DNA of 64,000 nt from Paenibacillus solani (GTDB lineage Bacteria; Bacillota; Bacilli; Paenibacillales; Paenibacillaceae). Made by a program: the position numbers and the translations under genes. The notes under the pieces were generated by a model. The model saw nothing but the letters and a program-made list of their open reading frames with translations, was not told the origin of the DNA and ran no database searches. Positions 25,761 to 35,048 of this stretch are shown here, piece after piece; positions within the stretch are counted from its first letter, which is position 1; each line of letters begins with the position of its first letter. Location of the stretch: the NCBI RefSeq assembly GCF_001277345.1, contig NZ_LIUT01000001.1, forward strand, positions 3,107,045 to 3,171,044, given 5' to 3'.

Positions 25761-27277
25761 TCTTCTGCCGAAATAACCTCTGACGATTGCGGCCGGTTCA
25801 TCGGCAAGCTAATCAGAAAGGTAGAACCGCCAGGCCCCGATTCCACCAGCTTTACAGAGCCCTGCTGTTTCTCTGCCAGATTTCGTACCAAGGATAACCC
25901 CAAACCTGTTCCTCCGTGAACCCGTGAGCGGTCGCTGCTCACGGTATAGAATGGATCGAAGATCCGTTCTCTGGCATCCTCAGGGATTCCAATTCCAGTA
26001 TCGCTTACCTTAATGACCATCCGATCGTGGCCATGCTCATCATGCTTCACTTCGTTTGAGAGCGTTACGCTCCCGCCGGGGTTATTGTATTTGATTCCAT
26101 TATCCAGTAGATTCAGCACCATATGCATCAAATTCTCAGGATCGGCCCATACCCTGCCATCTGTTAAGAATGATTGAATGGTAATATGGGATTGCTCCGC
26201 CTTGGCCTCCAATCGGGCTGCCGCTTCTTGAAGAATCGGCGGAAGCTCTACCTGCTCCGCATGCGTTTCGAATTCGTAAATGTCCATGGAAGATAACTGA
26301 AGCGCCTTTTCTACCAGTTGAAATAGACGCTGTGCTTCCTTGCTGATCTGTCCTCTGGCTTCCTCAAGCAAGAATGGATCATCGCGATACATTTCTAGCA
26401 GATCCGCGTATGCCAGTATGGAAGTCAGCGGCGTTTTCAATTCATGGCTTATATTTCCGATAAACTGCTTCTGCTGTTGTTCCAGCTCCTGCAGTCGGTC
26501 GATGGCATCCAGCAGCTTCTGCTTCTCCTCTGTGAGTTGGCTCACCGATGAGGATATGTTCTCACTCATTTCATATATACCTTGCGCCAGCTCGCCAAGC
26601 TCATCCTTACGCTTTACCGTCGGCTCACTAAGATATACGCCTTCACCAATCCTCTGCGCGGCCTGATTCAACCTGCTGATGATATGCACCTGCCGCCAAA
26701 CATATAGAAACCCGATGAGGAAGCCTGCGGCCAATACGCTAAGACCCGTCACAATAAACAGGTTTTGGATACGGTCATAGAAAGCGTGCTGCTCAGCCAG
26801 CGAAGCATGGAATTGAATGGTTCCGATCAGCTTATCCATATATCGAATTGGTGCAAGATAGATCAGCTGGTCACCCTCGGTAATATAGGCAGAACGCCCT
26901 TGCGCGGTATATGCAAGCGCGTCCTCTACATCCATTTTTGGCTGAAACGGCAGCGAAGTCCCTACGAATGTTCCATCCAGCATATATAGAGTCACCGGCA
27001 TGCCGCTCTCGGTTCCAAGATCGACCGCTAGCCGTTGACCGACATTTTCCATAAACTCATCCGGCTGCATGTGCGGATTCGTTAATAACTCTTGGTGTAC
27101 CCTGAGATTGGCTGCTTCTTCTTCATGGGCGAAGGACTGCTCCAAGCGGACCCGCTGATCCTCGCGAATCCCAGCTAGGACCAGTGTGCTTAGAACAACA
27201 ACAACGGCAATCAGCAGCAGGGCAAGAAGAAGTGCGACTTTCCACTTTAAGCCAAAACGCACTCTTCTACTACTCAT
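25742..27277 (-). CDS. Sensor histidine kinase with HAMP domain
   Basis: A 511-residue kinase with membrane segments at about 13-35 and 172-194, an extracellular sensor of about 135 residues, HAMP (about 195-248), a coiled-coil linker, HisKA with His278 (NISHELKTPLTS), and an HATPase domain (NLLDNGIKY, DTGIGIPE, GGTGLGLSLV). The start overlaps the stop of the regulator gene by four bases (ATGA), so translation is coupled. The signal is unknown. Confidence 0.92.
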   Translation of the reverse strand: MSSRRVRFGLKWKVALLLALLLIAVVVVLSTLVLAGIREDQRVRLEQSFAHEEEAANLRVHQELLTNPHMQPDEFMENVGQRLAVDLGTESGMPVTLYMLDGTFVGTSLPFQPKMDVEDALAYTAQGRSAYITEGDQLIYLAPIRYMDKLIGTIQFHASLAEQHAFYDRIQNLFIVTGLSVLAAGFLIGFLYVWRQVHIISRLNQAAQRIGEGVYLSEPTVKRKDELGELAQGIYEMSENISSSVSQLTEEKQKLLDAIDRLQELEQQQKQFIGNISHELKTPLTSILAYADLLEMYRDDPFLLEEARGQISKEAQRLFQLVEKALQLSSMDIYEFETHAEQVELPPILQEAAARLEAKAEQSHITIQSFLTDGRVWADPENLMHMVLNLLDNGIKYNNPGGSVTLSNEVKHDEHGHDRMVIKVSDTGIGIPEDARERIFDPFYTVSSDRSRVHGGTGLGLSLVRNLAEKQQGSVKLVESGPGGSTFLISLPMNRPQSSEVISAEEGSDLG

Positions 27278-27972
27278 GAGGGGATCTCCGTGCTTTTATA
27301 CCCAATGCCATACACGGTCTGGATCACTTCATGATAAGACCCCAGCTTCTTACGCAATCTCTGAACATGAATATCGACCGTACGCGTGCCGCCGGCAAAA
27401 TCCATATCCCATACCTGTTCAAGCAGAGCTTCCCGCGAGTATACCCGCTCCGGATTCCGGGCCAGAAGGGCCATAAGATCGAATTCCTTGGGCGTCAGTT
27501 CAAGCCGCCTGCCTCCGGCATGTATCGTGCGACTCCATAAATTAATCGTAAGGCCGGATATCCGAATGACATGCTGGTCGGGAACTTGCTGCTGCACGTC
27601 AGCCTCAGTCTTGCGGCTCCTTCGGGACAGTGCCTTGACTCTGGCGATCACTTCCCGGATATCAAAGGGCTTTGTCATATAATCATCCGCACCAAGCTCC
27701 AGCCCGAGCACCTTATCTACAATATCGTCCTTCACGGTCAGCAGCAAAATGGCGGGGCCCTGACGATCCTCAAGCCTGCGGCAAACATCATATCCGCTAA
27801 GCTTCGGCATCATCACATCGAGCACCATTACGTCAGGATTAAATGTTTCCACCAGCTCTAGCGCTTCCTGCCCATCCCCAGCCGTTTCAACCGTATATCC
27901 TTCCCTTCGCAGTGCATAAGCCACTGCGCTCGAGATGCTAATCTCATCATCCACCACAAGTACTTTAGTCAT
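27274..27972 (-). CDS. OmpR/PhoB-family response regulator
   Basis: A 232-residue regulator with DDE at 8-10, phospho-acceptor Asp52 (MVLDVMMP), Lys in DYMTKPF, and a winged-helix domain ending VDIHVQRLRKKL and VYGIGYK. Cotranslated with the kinase at 27277. Its own promoter should lie in 27973-28080. Confidence 0.92.
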   Translation of the reverse strand: MTKVLVVDDEISISSAVAYALRREGYTVETAGDGQEALELVETFNPDVMVLDVMMPKLSGYDVCRRLEDRQGPAILLLTVKDDIVDKVLGLELGADDYMTKPFDIREVIARVKALSRRSRKTEADVQQQVPDQHVIRISGLTINLWSRTIHAGGRRLELTPKEFDLMALLARNPERVYSREALLEQVWDMDFAGGTRTVDIHVQRLRKKLGSYHEVIQTVYGIGYKSTEIPS

Positions 27973-28084
27973 CGCAGATAGAACTCCTTTTCTGGCCGAT
28001 TACAACACTTACTAGTGCAATGATGGTAACGTATTCGGCTCCTTAATTCAACCTGGAGCGGTTGGAGTTACGCTATAACAGCAA

Positions 28085-28108
28085 AAAGAGAGCCCATGGG
28101 CTCTCTTT
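28085..28108 (-). terminator. Terminator of the phosphatase gene
   Basis: A perfect 12-bp palindrome AAAGAGAGCCCATGGGCTCTCTTT ten bases after the stop at 28119, within A/T runs. Confidence 0.8.
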
Positions 28109-28118
28109 CAGTTACACT

Positions 28119-28661
28119 TTATTTTTCGTATATATACATGGCGCCATTCCTCGGATTCATTAATCCCTTGCCCCGGTAACCTTTTTTGAACAACTCCTGC
28201 GTCAGCACTTTCATAAAGGCGCCGTGGCTAACCACTAAAACATTCCGATTGCTGTAATGTTCTTCGATCCATTCTATAGTATGCCGAGCGCGGTCCACGG
28301 TTTCGTTCTTCCTCTCTGCTTGTGAGCTGTGTGAAAAAAACCAAGCTATCCGTCCCATCACCATCCACATTTGGCAAGGAAGCTTTAGATTCCCCAAAGC
28401 ATGAATCGATTGAATCTCAATCTCTCTTAATTGATCGGTTACAATGACAGAGCCCGGATATATCATTTCCGCAGTCTGAACGGCTCGGGATAAGTCACTG
28501 GATATGCACACATTCCACTCAGACAAACCATACTCCAAGTCGGTATCTTCAATTTCCGCGTTGTTGTAAGCTTCTACCCAAGAGTTGAACTGATCGGACG
28601 TCATCCAGCTCCCATCATGTTTATGTATGACTTTAAAATGCCTTACCAATCCAATTTTCAT
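28119..28661 (-). CDS. Histidine phosphatase family protein
   Basis: A 180-residue phosphoglycerate-mutase-like phosphatase. The catalytic His is in IGLVRHFKV (the usual RHG is RHF here), with SSDLSRAVQTAEM and the second His in VVSHGAFMKVL. AAGGAG precedes the ATG. Family members dephosphorylate sugars, nucleotides or proteins; the substrate is unknown. Confidence 0.85.
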   Translation of the reverse strand: MKIGLVRHFKVIHKHDGSWMTSDQFNSWVEAYNNAEIEDTDLEYGLSEWNVCISSDLSRAVQTAEMIYPGSVIVTDQLREIEIQSIHALGNLKLPCQMWMVMGRIAWFFSHSSQAERKNETVDRARHTIEWIEEHYSNRNVLVVSHGAFMKVLTQELFKKGYRGKGLMNPRNGAMYIYEK

Positions 28662-28680
28662 AGGACTCCTTAATTAAAGC

Positions 28681-29133
28681 TTATTCCAATTTTAGATTAT
28701 ACCCTGTTTTTACATCATTCCTAAACCCAAGGCTTTGATAGAACAGATGAATTTCCTCACCTTTTTGCCCTGTTAACAGCATTACTTTATAGCAATTTCT
28801 CTGCCTTGCAATTTCAATGGCTTGGTTCATAAGGAGCCGCCCGAGTCCTTGTCTTCGGTAGTCCTGGTGGGTAACCACGTTTTCGATCAGGGCATAGGGC
28901 CTGGCATGGCGAGTCAGATTCTTCAAAATATTCAGCACGCATGTAGCTACCAATTCACCATCTTGTTCAACCACAATGATCTTCATATAATCATCTTTTA
29001 GGATCTCCTCCCATAGCTGATCAAGTTGATCATCAAACTCTAATTCAGGGTCCTGTTCATGCAGATGCTTATACAATTGAAGCAGTTTGGGAAGTTCATT
29101 CCTTTCAATTGAACGAGCAAATAAACTGGACAT
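28681..29133 (-). CDS. GNAT-family acetyltransferase
   Basis: A 150-residue acetyltransferase with the acetyl-CoA loop QDYRRQGLGRLLM and the following strand and helix CYKVMLLTGQKGEEIHLFYQSLGF. The ribosome binding site is GAGGAGGGA. It lies 19 bases upstream of the phosphatase gene. Substrate unknown. Confidence 0.88.
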   Translation of the reverse strand: MSSLFARSIERNELPKLLQLYKHLHEQDPELEFDDQLDQLWEEILKDDYMKIIVVEQDGELVATCVLNILKNLTRHARPYALIENVVTHQDYRRQGLGRLLMNQAIEIARQRNCYKVMLLTGQKGEEIHLFYQSLGFRNDVKTGYNLKLE

Positions 29134-29176
29134 CTTGTCCCTCCTCTACTTGTATACGCTTATCTTCCTTGCGCCT

Positions 29177-29686
29177 CTACCTGTCTACAGCATTCCTCAA
29201 GCGAATCATCGAAAAATTCACTGTAGAAGACAGTATCCGTTCTTTCATTGGCATAAGAGAAAGGGTAACCCTTAACTCTATGTCTTCTTGTAAAATCGAC
29301 GTAATCAGATCATCCATCCGATCCACTTGAATCGGGGCAACTGATTTCGTTGCAATATAATATCCCGCATTCGCATCAAACAGCTGGAAAGCAGCCGGAT
29401 CAGAGTGATAACGGTAGACACAGCCTGTTCTAACCCGTTCATACCACCCCGCTTCAATAGCAATCATCCTCCGTACACGCGACATGCCAAAGAATATATT
29501 TACATCATCTTCCGTGGTGCTCTCGCCGGCTTCAATACAAATTCTCGGACATTCTCTTGGAAAATAATAATGAGGAGCATGATGTGCATCGATAGCCCAT
29601 ACTTTAGCATGTTCGTCCTTCTGAGTGTATAAGACCCTCGGCTCAAAAATGCGAATATCCGGCTCCTCGCTAAAATGATACAGCAC
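29177..29686 (-). CDS. DUF6886-like protein
   Basis: A 169-residue protein whose N terminus (LYHFSEEPDIRIFEPRV) and VWAIDAHHAPHYYFPRECPR stretch match what I recall of a conserved Bacillales family of unknown function (DUF6886). The GTG start follows AGGAGGACC. It is cytoplasmic. Conserved His and Cys residues (HHAPHYYFPREC) hint at an active or metal site, which is inference. Confidence 0.75.
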   Translation of the reverse strand: MLYHFSEEPDIRIFEPRVLYTQKDEHAKVWAIDAHHAPHYYFPRECPRICIEAGESTTEDDVNIFFGMSRVRRMIAIEAGWYERVRTGCVYRYHSDPAAFQLFDANAGYYIATKSVAPIQVDRMDDLITSILQEDIELRVTLSLMPMKERILSSTVNFSMIRLRNAVDR

Positions 29687-29719
29687 GGCAGGTCCTCCTG
29701 GTCTGATATCGGGAACATT

Positions 29720-30163
29720 TCATAGATCTAGTTCATGCGTTATCCGTTCATCATTTTGCAATTCTCTAAAACCTAACTTTTTATAAAATTCCCCTGCCAT
29801 GGGGTTGTCAGTTCTCAATACAAGCTTGCTGTAATGGCCTCTTGCTCTATGAATAACTGCTTCTACCAGTCTTTTACCGACTCCTTGTCCCCTAAATTCC
29901 TCCAATACGTAGAGTCTGCGTATCCTCCCCATGTCTTCATTAGAGAACGGATCCTGATTCAACCCGCATACACCGATAACTCTGTGATCAATTCGGCAAT
30001 CAAACAAGGCTTCATTGTCTAGTTGAAACCTGTTAATACCTTCGTTGTAGTCATGAATGAGTCGATGAATATGTCTGAATCCTTTCTCCGTACTTTCGTT
30101 CAAGATTTCGGTAAGGTCGGCTGTAACCAAATGAGTAACTTCGTGAATGATCATCTTGTTCAT
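29720..30163 (-). CDS. GNAT-family acetyltransferase
   Basis: A 147-residue acetyltransferase with the motif VLEEFRGQGVGKRLVEAV and LVLRTDNPMAGEFYKKLGFRE. It begins inside the stop of the membrane-protein gene (ATGA overlap), so translation is coupled. The substrate is unknown. Confidence 0.88.
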   Translation of the reverse strand: MNKMIIHEVTHLVTADLTEILNESTEKGFRHIHRLIHDYNEGINRFQLDNEALFDCRIDHRVIGVCGLNQDPFSNEDMGRIRRLYVLEEFRGQGVGKRLVEAVIHRARGHYSKLVLRTDNPMAGEFYKKLGFRELQNDERITHELDL

Positions 30164-30453
30164 GGCAACTCATGGTCTGCTATTTTCGCGCTACTCTTCT
30201 TACTCTTGAAAAGTTTTCTCAATTCTTCTTCAAAAGCTCCCCATAATATCACAACAACGCCGATTATTATGAGTAATACAGACCCATTTCTAGTTGCTGC
30301 TCCGCCCATTTGTTCTAAGGCTGTACTCAGCCTACCAGGTGGTGAAGACCATCCGCCTAATGTTGCTGCGTGAAATGCTGCGGGTATATGCACACTTATG
30401 TATAGAATGACTCCACTGAGTAAAAAAAGCCCGCCTGCAATAACCTTTTTCAT
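30160..30453 (-). CDS. Small two-helix membrane protein
   Basis: A 97-residue protein with membrane segments at about 4-26 and 56-76, an outside loop rich in Gly and Pro, and a basic cytoplasmic tail (LRKLFKSKKSSAK). AAGGAGGGAGACG precedes the ATG. Its stop overlaps the start of the GNAT gene. Function unknown. Confidence 0.7.
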   Translation of the reverse strand: MKKVIAGGLFLLSGVILYISVHIPAAFHAATLGGWSSPPGRLSTALEQMGGAATRNGSVLLIIIGVVVILWGAFEEELRKLFKSKKSSAKIADHELP

Positions 30454-30493
30454 CGTCTCCCTCCTTAAATACCTTCGCCTTCATAGTAATCTC

Positions 30494-31306
30494 TTATCGT
30501 TTCCGGCCGATATACAGCAAATGAGATGAGATTCCAAGAATACTTGGATTCTCTGCTTCTTCATATATCAAATTCATCACTTCTTGAAACTCCTCTTCCC
30601 CTCGAGAACGCCAATAATCGAATTGCTCTGCCATGAAAGACCCAGCTATACTTGACGAGCCAATCAGTTTAATCGTCTCGAAGCCATGTGATTCCATGAA
30701 CGGCCTAATGTCTTCCAAATCGTAATAATATGCACCGGTAAATCTTCCTTCATCGCTATGATTGAATATCCCGGTCCTAACAAATTCTTTAATACTGCTA
30801 ATGGTATTGTTCGGTTTCCAATGTTCAGGAAACAATAATGAAGACATCAAATGTCGAATTCGAGTCATGAATGCCACAAAGACATAACCGCCCGATTGGG
30901 TAACACGATACAGTTCCTTCACAGCCATAGATCGATCCTGCTCTGACTGCAAATGATATAACGGTCCCATCATCAGTGCAGCGTCAAAATGCTCCTCTTG
31001 AAACAGGCTTAAATCGGTTGCGTCGGCACAATGAAAGCCTTGGAATTGCCCATCTAACTTAAGCTCCTTCGCCTTGGCAGCCCCAATTTCGACTAATCTC
31101 GAAGTTAGATCCGTTAAGGTCACCTTATAACCTTGCTTGGCAAGTTCCATCGAGTACTTTCCGGGTCCAGCACCGTTATCCAGGATATGCCCCTTTCCCG
31201 GCAGCGTATTCAGGATATGATGCAAATTGACAATAAACTCAATAGGTTCCCGATCCAACCGCCCCCATTCATCGAACGAGTTATAATAATTTATCACTTT
31301 GTTCAT
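30494..31306 (-). CDS. Class I SAM-dependent methyltransferase
   Basis: A protein of about 270 residues with motif I ILDNGAGPGKYSMELA, strand-2 end VTLTDLTSRL, and motif II region FDAALMMGPLYHLQSEQDR, a pattern of small-molecule methyltransferases. The ATG at 31306 follows GGAGGCG; an in-frame GTG at 31321 overlaps that site. Substrate unknown. Confidence 0.87.
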   Translation of the reverse strand: MNKVINYYNSFDEWGRLDREPIEFIVNLHHILNTLPGKGHILDNGAGPGKYSMELAKQGYKVTLTDLTSRLVEIGAAKAKELKLDGQFQGFHCADATDLSLFQEEHFDAALMMGPLYHLQSEQDRSMAVKELYRVTQSGGYVFVAFMTRIRHLMSSLLFPEHWKPNNTISSIKEFVRTGIFNHSDEGRFTGAYYYDLEDIRPFMESHGFETIKLIGSSSIAGSFMAEQFDYWRSRGEEEFQEVMNLIYEEAENPSILGISSHLLYIGRKR

Positions 31307-31376
31307 TAGAAGCGCCTCCACTCCACTTTCTAATTTTTCTACTTCAACCTTTCAAGAGATATTCAAAATCCAGCAG

Positions 31377-32288
31377 CTAAGAACCCTTCAAAATATGCTC
31401 CACGCGGTTAATAAACTCGCCTGCAAGTTTCACTTGTTCACTAGCGAAATCCATATCCCCATAACCTGAAACGGCATAATCGAAATTACCTAGTGTAGAC
31501 ATCAATATACGTGCGGTCAAAGCAAATCCAAAGGCATCCCGGTCAGCAACCACATCGGGATTGTTGATCATAAACCGCAGCGTTGGTTCCTGCTCTCCTT
31601 TAAATAAAGCCAGGTTTGCCACAAATGATGCCAGATCCCAGTATCGAGGCATCCAGGATACATCTTCAAAATCCATCCAGATCCAGCCCCTGGGGCTCGG
31701 CAATAAATTACGGGCATGTGCATCACCATGACTAGGGACTAACAACGTGGAATCTGCGTGCATCTGTTGGTCTAATTCATTAAACTTATGGATTAAATGT
31801 TGTATCCGTACATCTGGATACTTGCTTAATCGGTTTACCGATTGATGTATCCTGCTCCATACCCCCAGAATAGCAATATGCCCGGTATATTGCTCCATAG
31901 CAAGAGAGAGTGTATTTACCATATCAACCGCGTCCCTCGGTGAAGGAAATGATAACGTTGTTGGAGGCACATATTCCCAGAACGTCATCCAGTGCCCTTC
32001 CAGCTTATATGCTCCTCCCCCCGCGAGATATACAGGTCGTAATACGGGAACACCCTGCTCGTGAAGATGAGAAGCTACGAGTAATTCTTGTTCAAGTTTC
32101 TTGCATATATGATGATCTTGTTGATCTGCATTAGTGAGTGCTGCAACCCTGGCAACGATCGGATGGGGGGCCAAATGTATAATGATATTTCCTCCCCTGC
32201 TTAAGACAACAGGAGTGACATCAGTCAGCCCGAAATCCGCAATAGCAGCGCGCTGCAATTGATAATTAAATCTCTCCATGTCAGACAA
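31377..32288 (-). CDS. APH-family phosphotransferase
   Basis: A 303-residue kinase-like protein of the aminoglycoside phosphotransferase/choline kinase fold. The catalytic loop SHGDAHARNLL and the metal-binding WMDFEDVSW are intact, with a nucleotide-binding N lobe (IIIHLAPHPIVARV). Relatives phosphorylate antibiotics, sugars or amino alcohols; resistance cannot be inferred from sequence alone. It starts with TTG behind GAAGGAG. Confidence 0.85.
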   Translation of the reverse strand: MSDMERFNYQLQRAAIADFGLTDVTPVVLSRGGNIIIHLAPHPIVARVAALTNADQQDHHICKKLEQELLVASHLHEQGVPVLRPVYLAGGGAYKLEGHWMTFWEYVPPTTLSFPSPRDAVDMVNTLSLAMEQYTGHIAILGVWSRIHQSVNRLSKYPDVRIQHLIHKFNELDQQMHADSTLLVPSHGDAHARNLLPSPRGWIWMDFEDVSWMPRYWDLASFVANLALFKGEQEPTLRFMINNPDVVADRDAFGFALTARILMSTLGNFDYAVSGYGDMDFASEQVKLAGEFINRVEHILKGS

Positions 32289-32413
32289 TGCCTCATCTCC
32301 TTCAGGATGTTAATAGCATCATCTTATAGCAGGGCAACAATCAATTAAAGAGATATAACTGTTAAAATAAAACTTTCTGGATGATTGGTACTTTTCGTCT
32401 TTTTTCATTCTAA

Positions 32414-32866
32414 TCACTCTTCTAACGTATGCACACTGATGCTTTCTTTAGCTTGCGTAAGACCATCCGTACCTAGCGCTTGCACGGCGATATGATCATG
32501 GAATTGTCGGTCTCCAAACTTCCAGGTCAACGACCACCCATCGCTCCCGTCTATGTCATAACCGATAAGCTCCCTTTCCTTCCAAGTTTCCGTCCCTTTA
32601 GGAGCAATCCAGAATAAAACCGTATCCACATTCTCAGCCTCTACATATATGGTCATTGTATCGATATCTTGAGGAACCACCCACCAATTGGTCTCATACG
32701 ACAGGTCGGTTGACACCTTCAATATCTTCGCCTGTAAATCTACCAGCTCCTTTTGAGCATCTACCGTGGCCATAACTTCGGATGGTACAGGTTGTTCGGT
32801 AGATGAACATGCAACCAGAAGCAGCATAACCAGTAGCAATTTAATTCCAATCCACGTATATCGCAT
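32414..32866 (-). CDS. Hypothetical lipoprotein
   Basis: A 150-residue lipoprotein with a signal peptide and lipobox LLVAC. The mature part is predicted to be an Ig-like beta-sandwich (WVVPQDIDTMTIYVEAENVD, GSDGWSLTWKF). The ATG at 32866 follows GGGGGGAAATC; the longer frame to 32890 lacks such a site. Function unknown. Confidence 0.7.
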   Translation of the reverse strand: MRYTWIGIKLLLVMLLLVACSSTEQPVPSEVMATVDAQKELVDLQAKILKVSTDLSYETNWWVVPQDIDTMTIYVEAENVDTVLFWIAPKGTETWKERELIGYDIDGSDGWSLTWKFGDRQFHDHIAVQALGTDGLTQAKESISVHTLEE

Positions 32867-32888
32867 GATTTCCCCCCCTGATGACAGC

Positions 32889-32927
32889 AAAACCCAGCCT
32901 AAGATATGTCCTATCTAAGTCGGGTCT
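32889..32927 (-). terminator. Terminator of the Nudix gene at 32968
   Basis: Minus-strand stem ACCCGACTTAGATA with TATCTTAGGCTGGGT, followed by TTTTGCT. Confidence 0.75.
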
Positions 32928-32967
32928 GCGATGTTTGAACTATTAGATTTCTATTAGTCTGTTAAAA

Positions 32968-33513
32968 CTAAATTGTAACTTCATTTCCCAAATTGTTGAT
33001 AAAAAACGCCTTTCTTAACTCTTCATCCGTTTCAATAGAAGAACTTATTTGAAGTGGTGTTTGTTCGATTAGCTTACCATTCTCATATGTACATCGGTGA
33101 TCATAGCAATTCGGATCATGTAAGATGAGCTCTAGCGAACCAGGTATATTAGCCGCAATACCAGCATTCGCCTTGTCAATAATCCATGCGACGGGTTTCC
33201 AATCCAGGATTCCTTCATCTGTAGCAACCGGAGTTTCATAGACATAAACTTCGGGTACCTCTGCTAGATATAAGTACATACCACCCGTTATGCCACCGTT
33301 GACAGACCAAGTCACTACTCCTTTAAAGCTTAGACTGTATTCCTGTATATGAGTCTCTTCTTCTAGCTCACGTATCATAGAGGCTCGGGGAGCTTCGTTT
33401 GTCTCCAGCTTGCCTCCCACGCCATTCCAGCACCCCATCCAAGGCGGACATTTACGATTCAACAATAAAATCTCATCACCACGCCGTACAAAACAAATAT
33501 TGTATTTGATCAT
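32968..33513 (-). CDS. Nudix hydrolase (8-oxo-dGTP diphosphatase-like)
   Basis: A protein of about 181 residues. The Nudix box is GGKLETNEAPRASM then RELEEETHI; the metal-binding REXXEE core is intact while the final Gly is replaced. The N-terminal NICFVRRGDEILLLNR and WNGVGGKLE resemble MutT/YtkD-like enzymes. The ATG at 33513 follows AAAGGAAATC; the frame extends to 33546. A C-terminal extension of about 40 residues is unassigned. Confidence 0.85.
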   Translation of the reverse strand: MIKYNICFVRRGDEILLLNRKCPPWMGCWNGVGGKLETNEAPRASMIRELEEETHIQEYSLSFKGVVTWSVNGGITGGMYLYLAEVPEVYVYETPVATDEGILDWKPVAWIIDKANAGIAANIPGSLELILHDPNCYDHRCTYENGKLIEQTPLQISSSIETDEELRKAFFINNLGNEVTI

Positions 33514-33635
33514 ATGATACTGATTTCCTTTCCACATCGGCTGCAAAAAACTCCATCATCATAGACAGAATCTTCGATCGAGTTCTCTATTTCTTTAGAT
33601 GTTATACAGTCTAATACAGTTTGAATATACCAAAT

Positions 33636-34211
33636 TCAAAACTCTCGCGAATAGATTAATGCTCCGCCAGATCCCAGTATGACGAAATGCCGACCAGACG
33701 GCGAAAAACCACATTTGATTCTCCCATCCAGCCGATTTAAATTGATCATCACTGCTTGTTGGAGATATTCATAGCCAGGCACAAACAGCTGATCCAATAC
33801 AACGGATGCCCTTGGCCACCAAGGGTAAATAACTTCAAGCATCCATCCATCGTTCGTTATATGATTTCCATCTCCAGACTCAAATCCAAATATCGGAATG
33901 TCCTGTCCGCTGTGCGGAATCCGGAAACTCAAGGAGTCAGCGCTCATATGTGAATCGCTAATATTAGGATTCTGGTCCCTGTATATTCGATTTCCGGTTA
34001 GGGGCTGCGTTATGCTGTAACCAGAGCTGCTGATCAGAACCAGATTCTCCTCGGCGTCCCAACCGCATGCGATACACCCGCCAGCCGGAATAATCACCTC
34101 ATGAATCCAAGGATGAGGAGGCTTCGCAGGTTCTTTGGCCTGGGCTTGGTGCAGTAAATCAATTTCGAACTTCGTTCTGATTTCTTTTTTTGAATGTTTA
34201 AATCGATTCAT
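33636..34211 (-). CDS. Hypothetical protein
   Basis: A protein of about 191 residues. The N terminus is basic and helical (FKHSKKEIRTKFEID), and the rest is predicted beta-rich with repeats such as IACGWDAEENLVLISSSG and IKCGFSPSGRHFVILGSGG, which look like two blades of a propeller-like fold. No signal peptide. The ATG at 34211 follows GGAG. I do not recognise a function. Confidence 0.6.
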   Translation of the reverse strand: MNRFKHSKKEIRTKFEIDLLHQAQAKEPAKPPHPWIHEVIIPAGGCIACGWDAEENLVLISSSGYSITQPLTGNRIYRDQNPNISDSHMSADSLSFRIPHSGQDIPIFGFESGDGNHITNDGWMLEVIYPWWPRASVVLDQLFVPGYEYLQQAVMINLNRLDGRIKCGFSPSGRHFVILGSGGALIYSREF

Positions 34212-34255
34212 GTTGTTCACTCCGCTAATATAGACATTTTCAAGGTTAAAGGATG

Positions 34256-34393
34256 TTATTTCCGCTCTTCCATCTTTCTGTTAAGCTCATCAAGCGAACG
34301 CTGCATGCGTTCCATTCTTCTGAGCGAAGAATATTGATTCGTAATAATCCCGGCCAAGCCAACAATCAACACAATTACGATGAATACCATCAT
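34256..34393 (-). CDS. Small single-pass membrane protein (45 residues)
   Basis: A short gene with GGGAGG upstream and two consecutive ATG codons. It encodes a hydrophobic segment (VFIVIVLIVGLAGIIT) and then a charged, probably coiled-coil tail (LRRMERMQRSLDELNRKMEE). This layout is typical of small membrane proteins in Bacillales. Function unknown. Confidence 0.65.
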   Translation of the reverse strand: MMVFIVIVLIVGLAGIITNQYSSLRRMERMQRSLDELNRKMEERK

Positions 34394-34445
34394 AAATCAT
34401 AGCGCCTCCCGGTTCTAATAGTATGAAGCGTAACGCTTCTACCTG

Positions 34446-34904
34446 CTAACGAGGATAATTACTCCCCAGCTCCTTGCGATGAAGCATAGGACTTATCTCT
34501 GTCTGATCAATTTCAAGTGTCCCATCCTCTTGTTCTGCCTCATGATTAAATTCCAAATAACCGCCTATGATTTCATCATCTGACTCTAGTATATAACCCA
34601 CAATCTTGTTATACGTCATTGTTTTCTCTTGGAGGATGTAGCCCGTCTCAATAACTTCTTTATCAAAATAAGGGGCCAGGTCAACTTGCCCTAATTCTTC
34701 AATATCATTCACATGTGATTTAAAAGATTCGAGTGATGAGGCAGCATATTTGAAGTCAGAAGCAAATCGATCAATGCTCCAGCCGTAATCCTTCAGATAG
34801 TTAATATGCTGTTCTTTATGCAATTCCGTGACAATCTCATCTTTCTGTTCATTACAACCCACAAGGATAACGAGCATAAAAATGAAAAATAGCTTGAGCT
34901 TCAC
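34446..34904 (-). CDS. Hypothetical lipoprotein
   Basis: A 152-residue lipoprotein: signal peptide MKLKLFFIFMLVILVGC with the lipobox at Cys17, then a mainly hydrophilic domain. GTG start behind AAGGAGTGAGG. Function unknown; it lies near another small membrane-protein gene. Confidence 0.65.
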   Translation of the reverse strand: MKLKLFFIFMLVILVGCNEQKDEIVTELHKEQHINYLKDYGWSIDRFASDFKYAASSLESFKSHVNDIEELGQVDLAPYFDKEVIETGYILQEKTMTYNKIVGYILESDDEIIGGYLEFNHEAEQEDGTLEIDQTEISPMLHRKELGSNYPR

Positions 34905-34970
34905 TTAATTCCTCACTCCTTTCCCGCCATAGCAAATATGTATCCTACATTCGAATGAGGACTTTTTCGT

Positions 34971-35048
34971 TTATCCACCAAACGCTATACGATACCCGTC
35001 TACATCTTCAATCGTGAGCTCACTGAAATGATCATTCAGATCAAATCC
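34971..35048 (-). pseudogene. C-terminal remnant of a VOC (glyoxalase-like) protein
   Basis: In the same frame as the oxidoreductase and right after its TAG stop, 25 codons encode GFDLNDHFSELTIEDVDGYRIAFGG and then TAA, the typical last strand and helix of VOC-fold proteins (DPDGY-type motif). No start codon belongs to it. A deletion seems to have joined the end of a lost VOC gene to the oxidoreductase gene. Confidence 0.6.

Noticed and set aside
31377..32288. Aminoglycoside resistance gene
   Set aside because: The kinase fold is clear, but the substrate cannot be inferred; many relatives act on other molecules.
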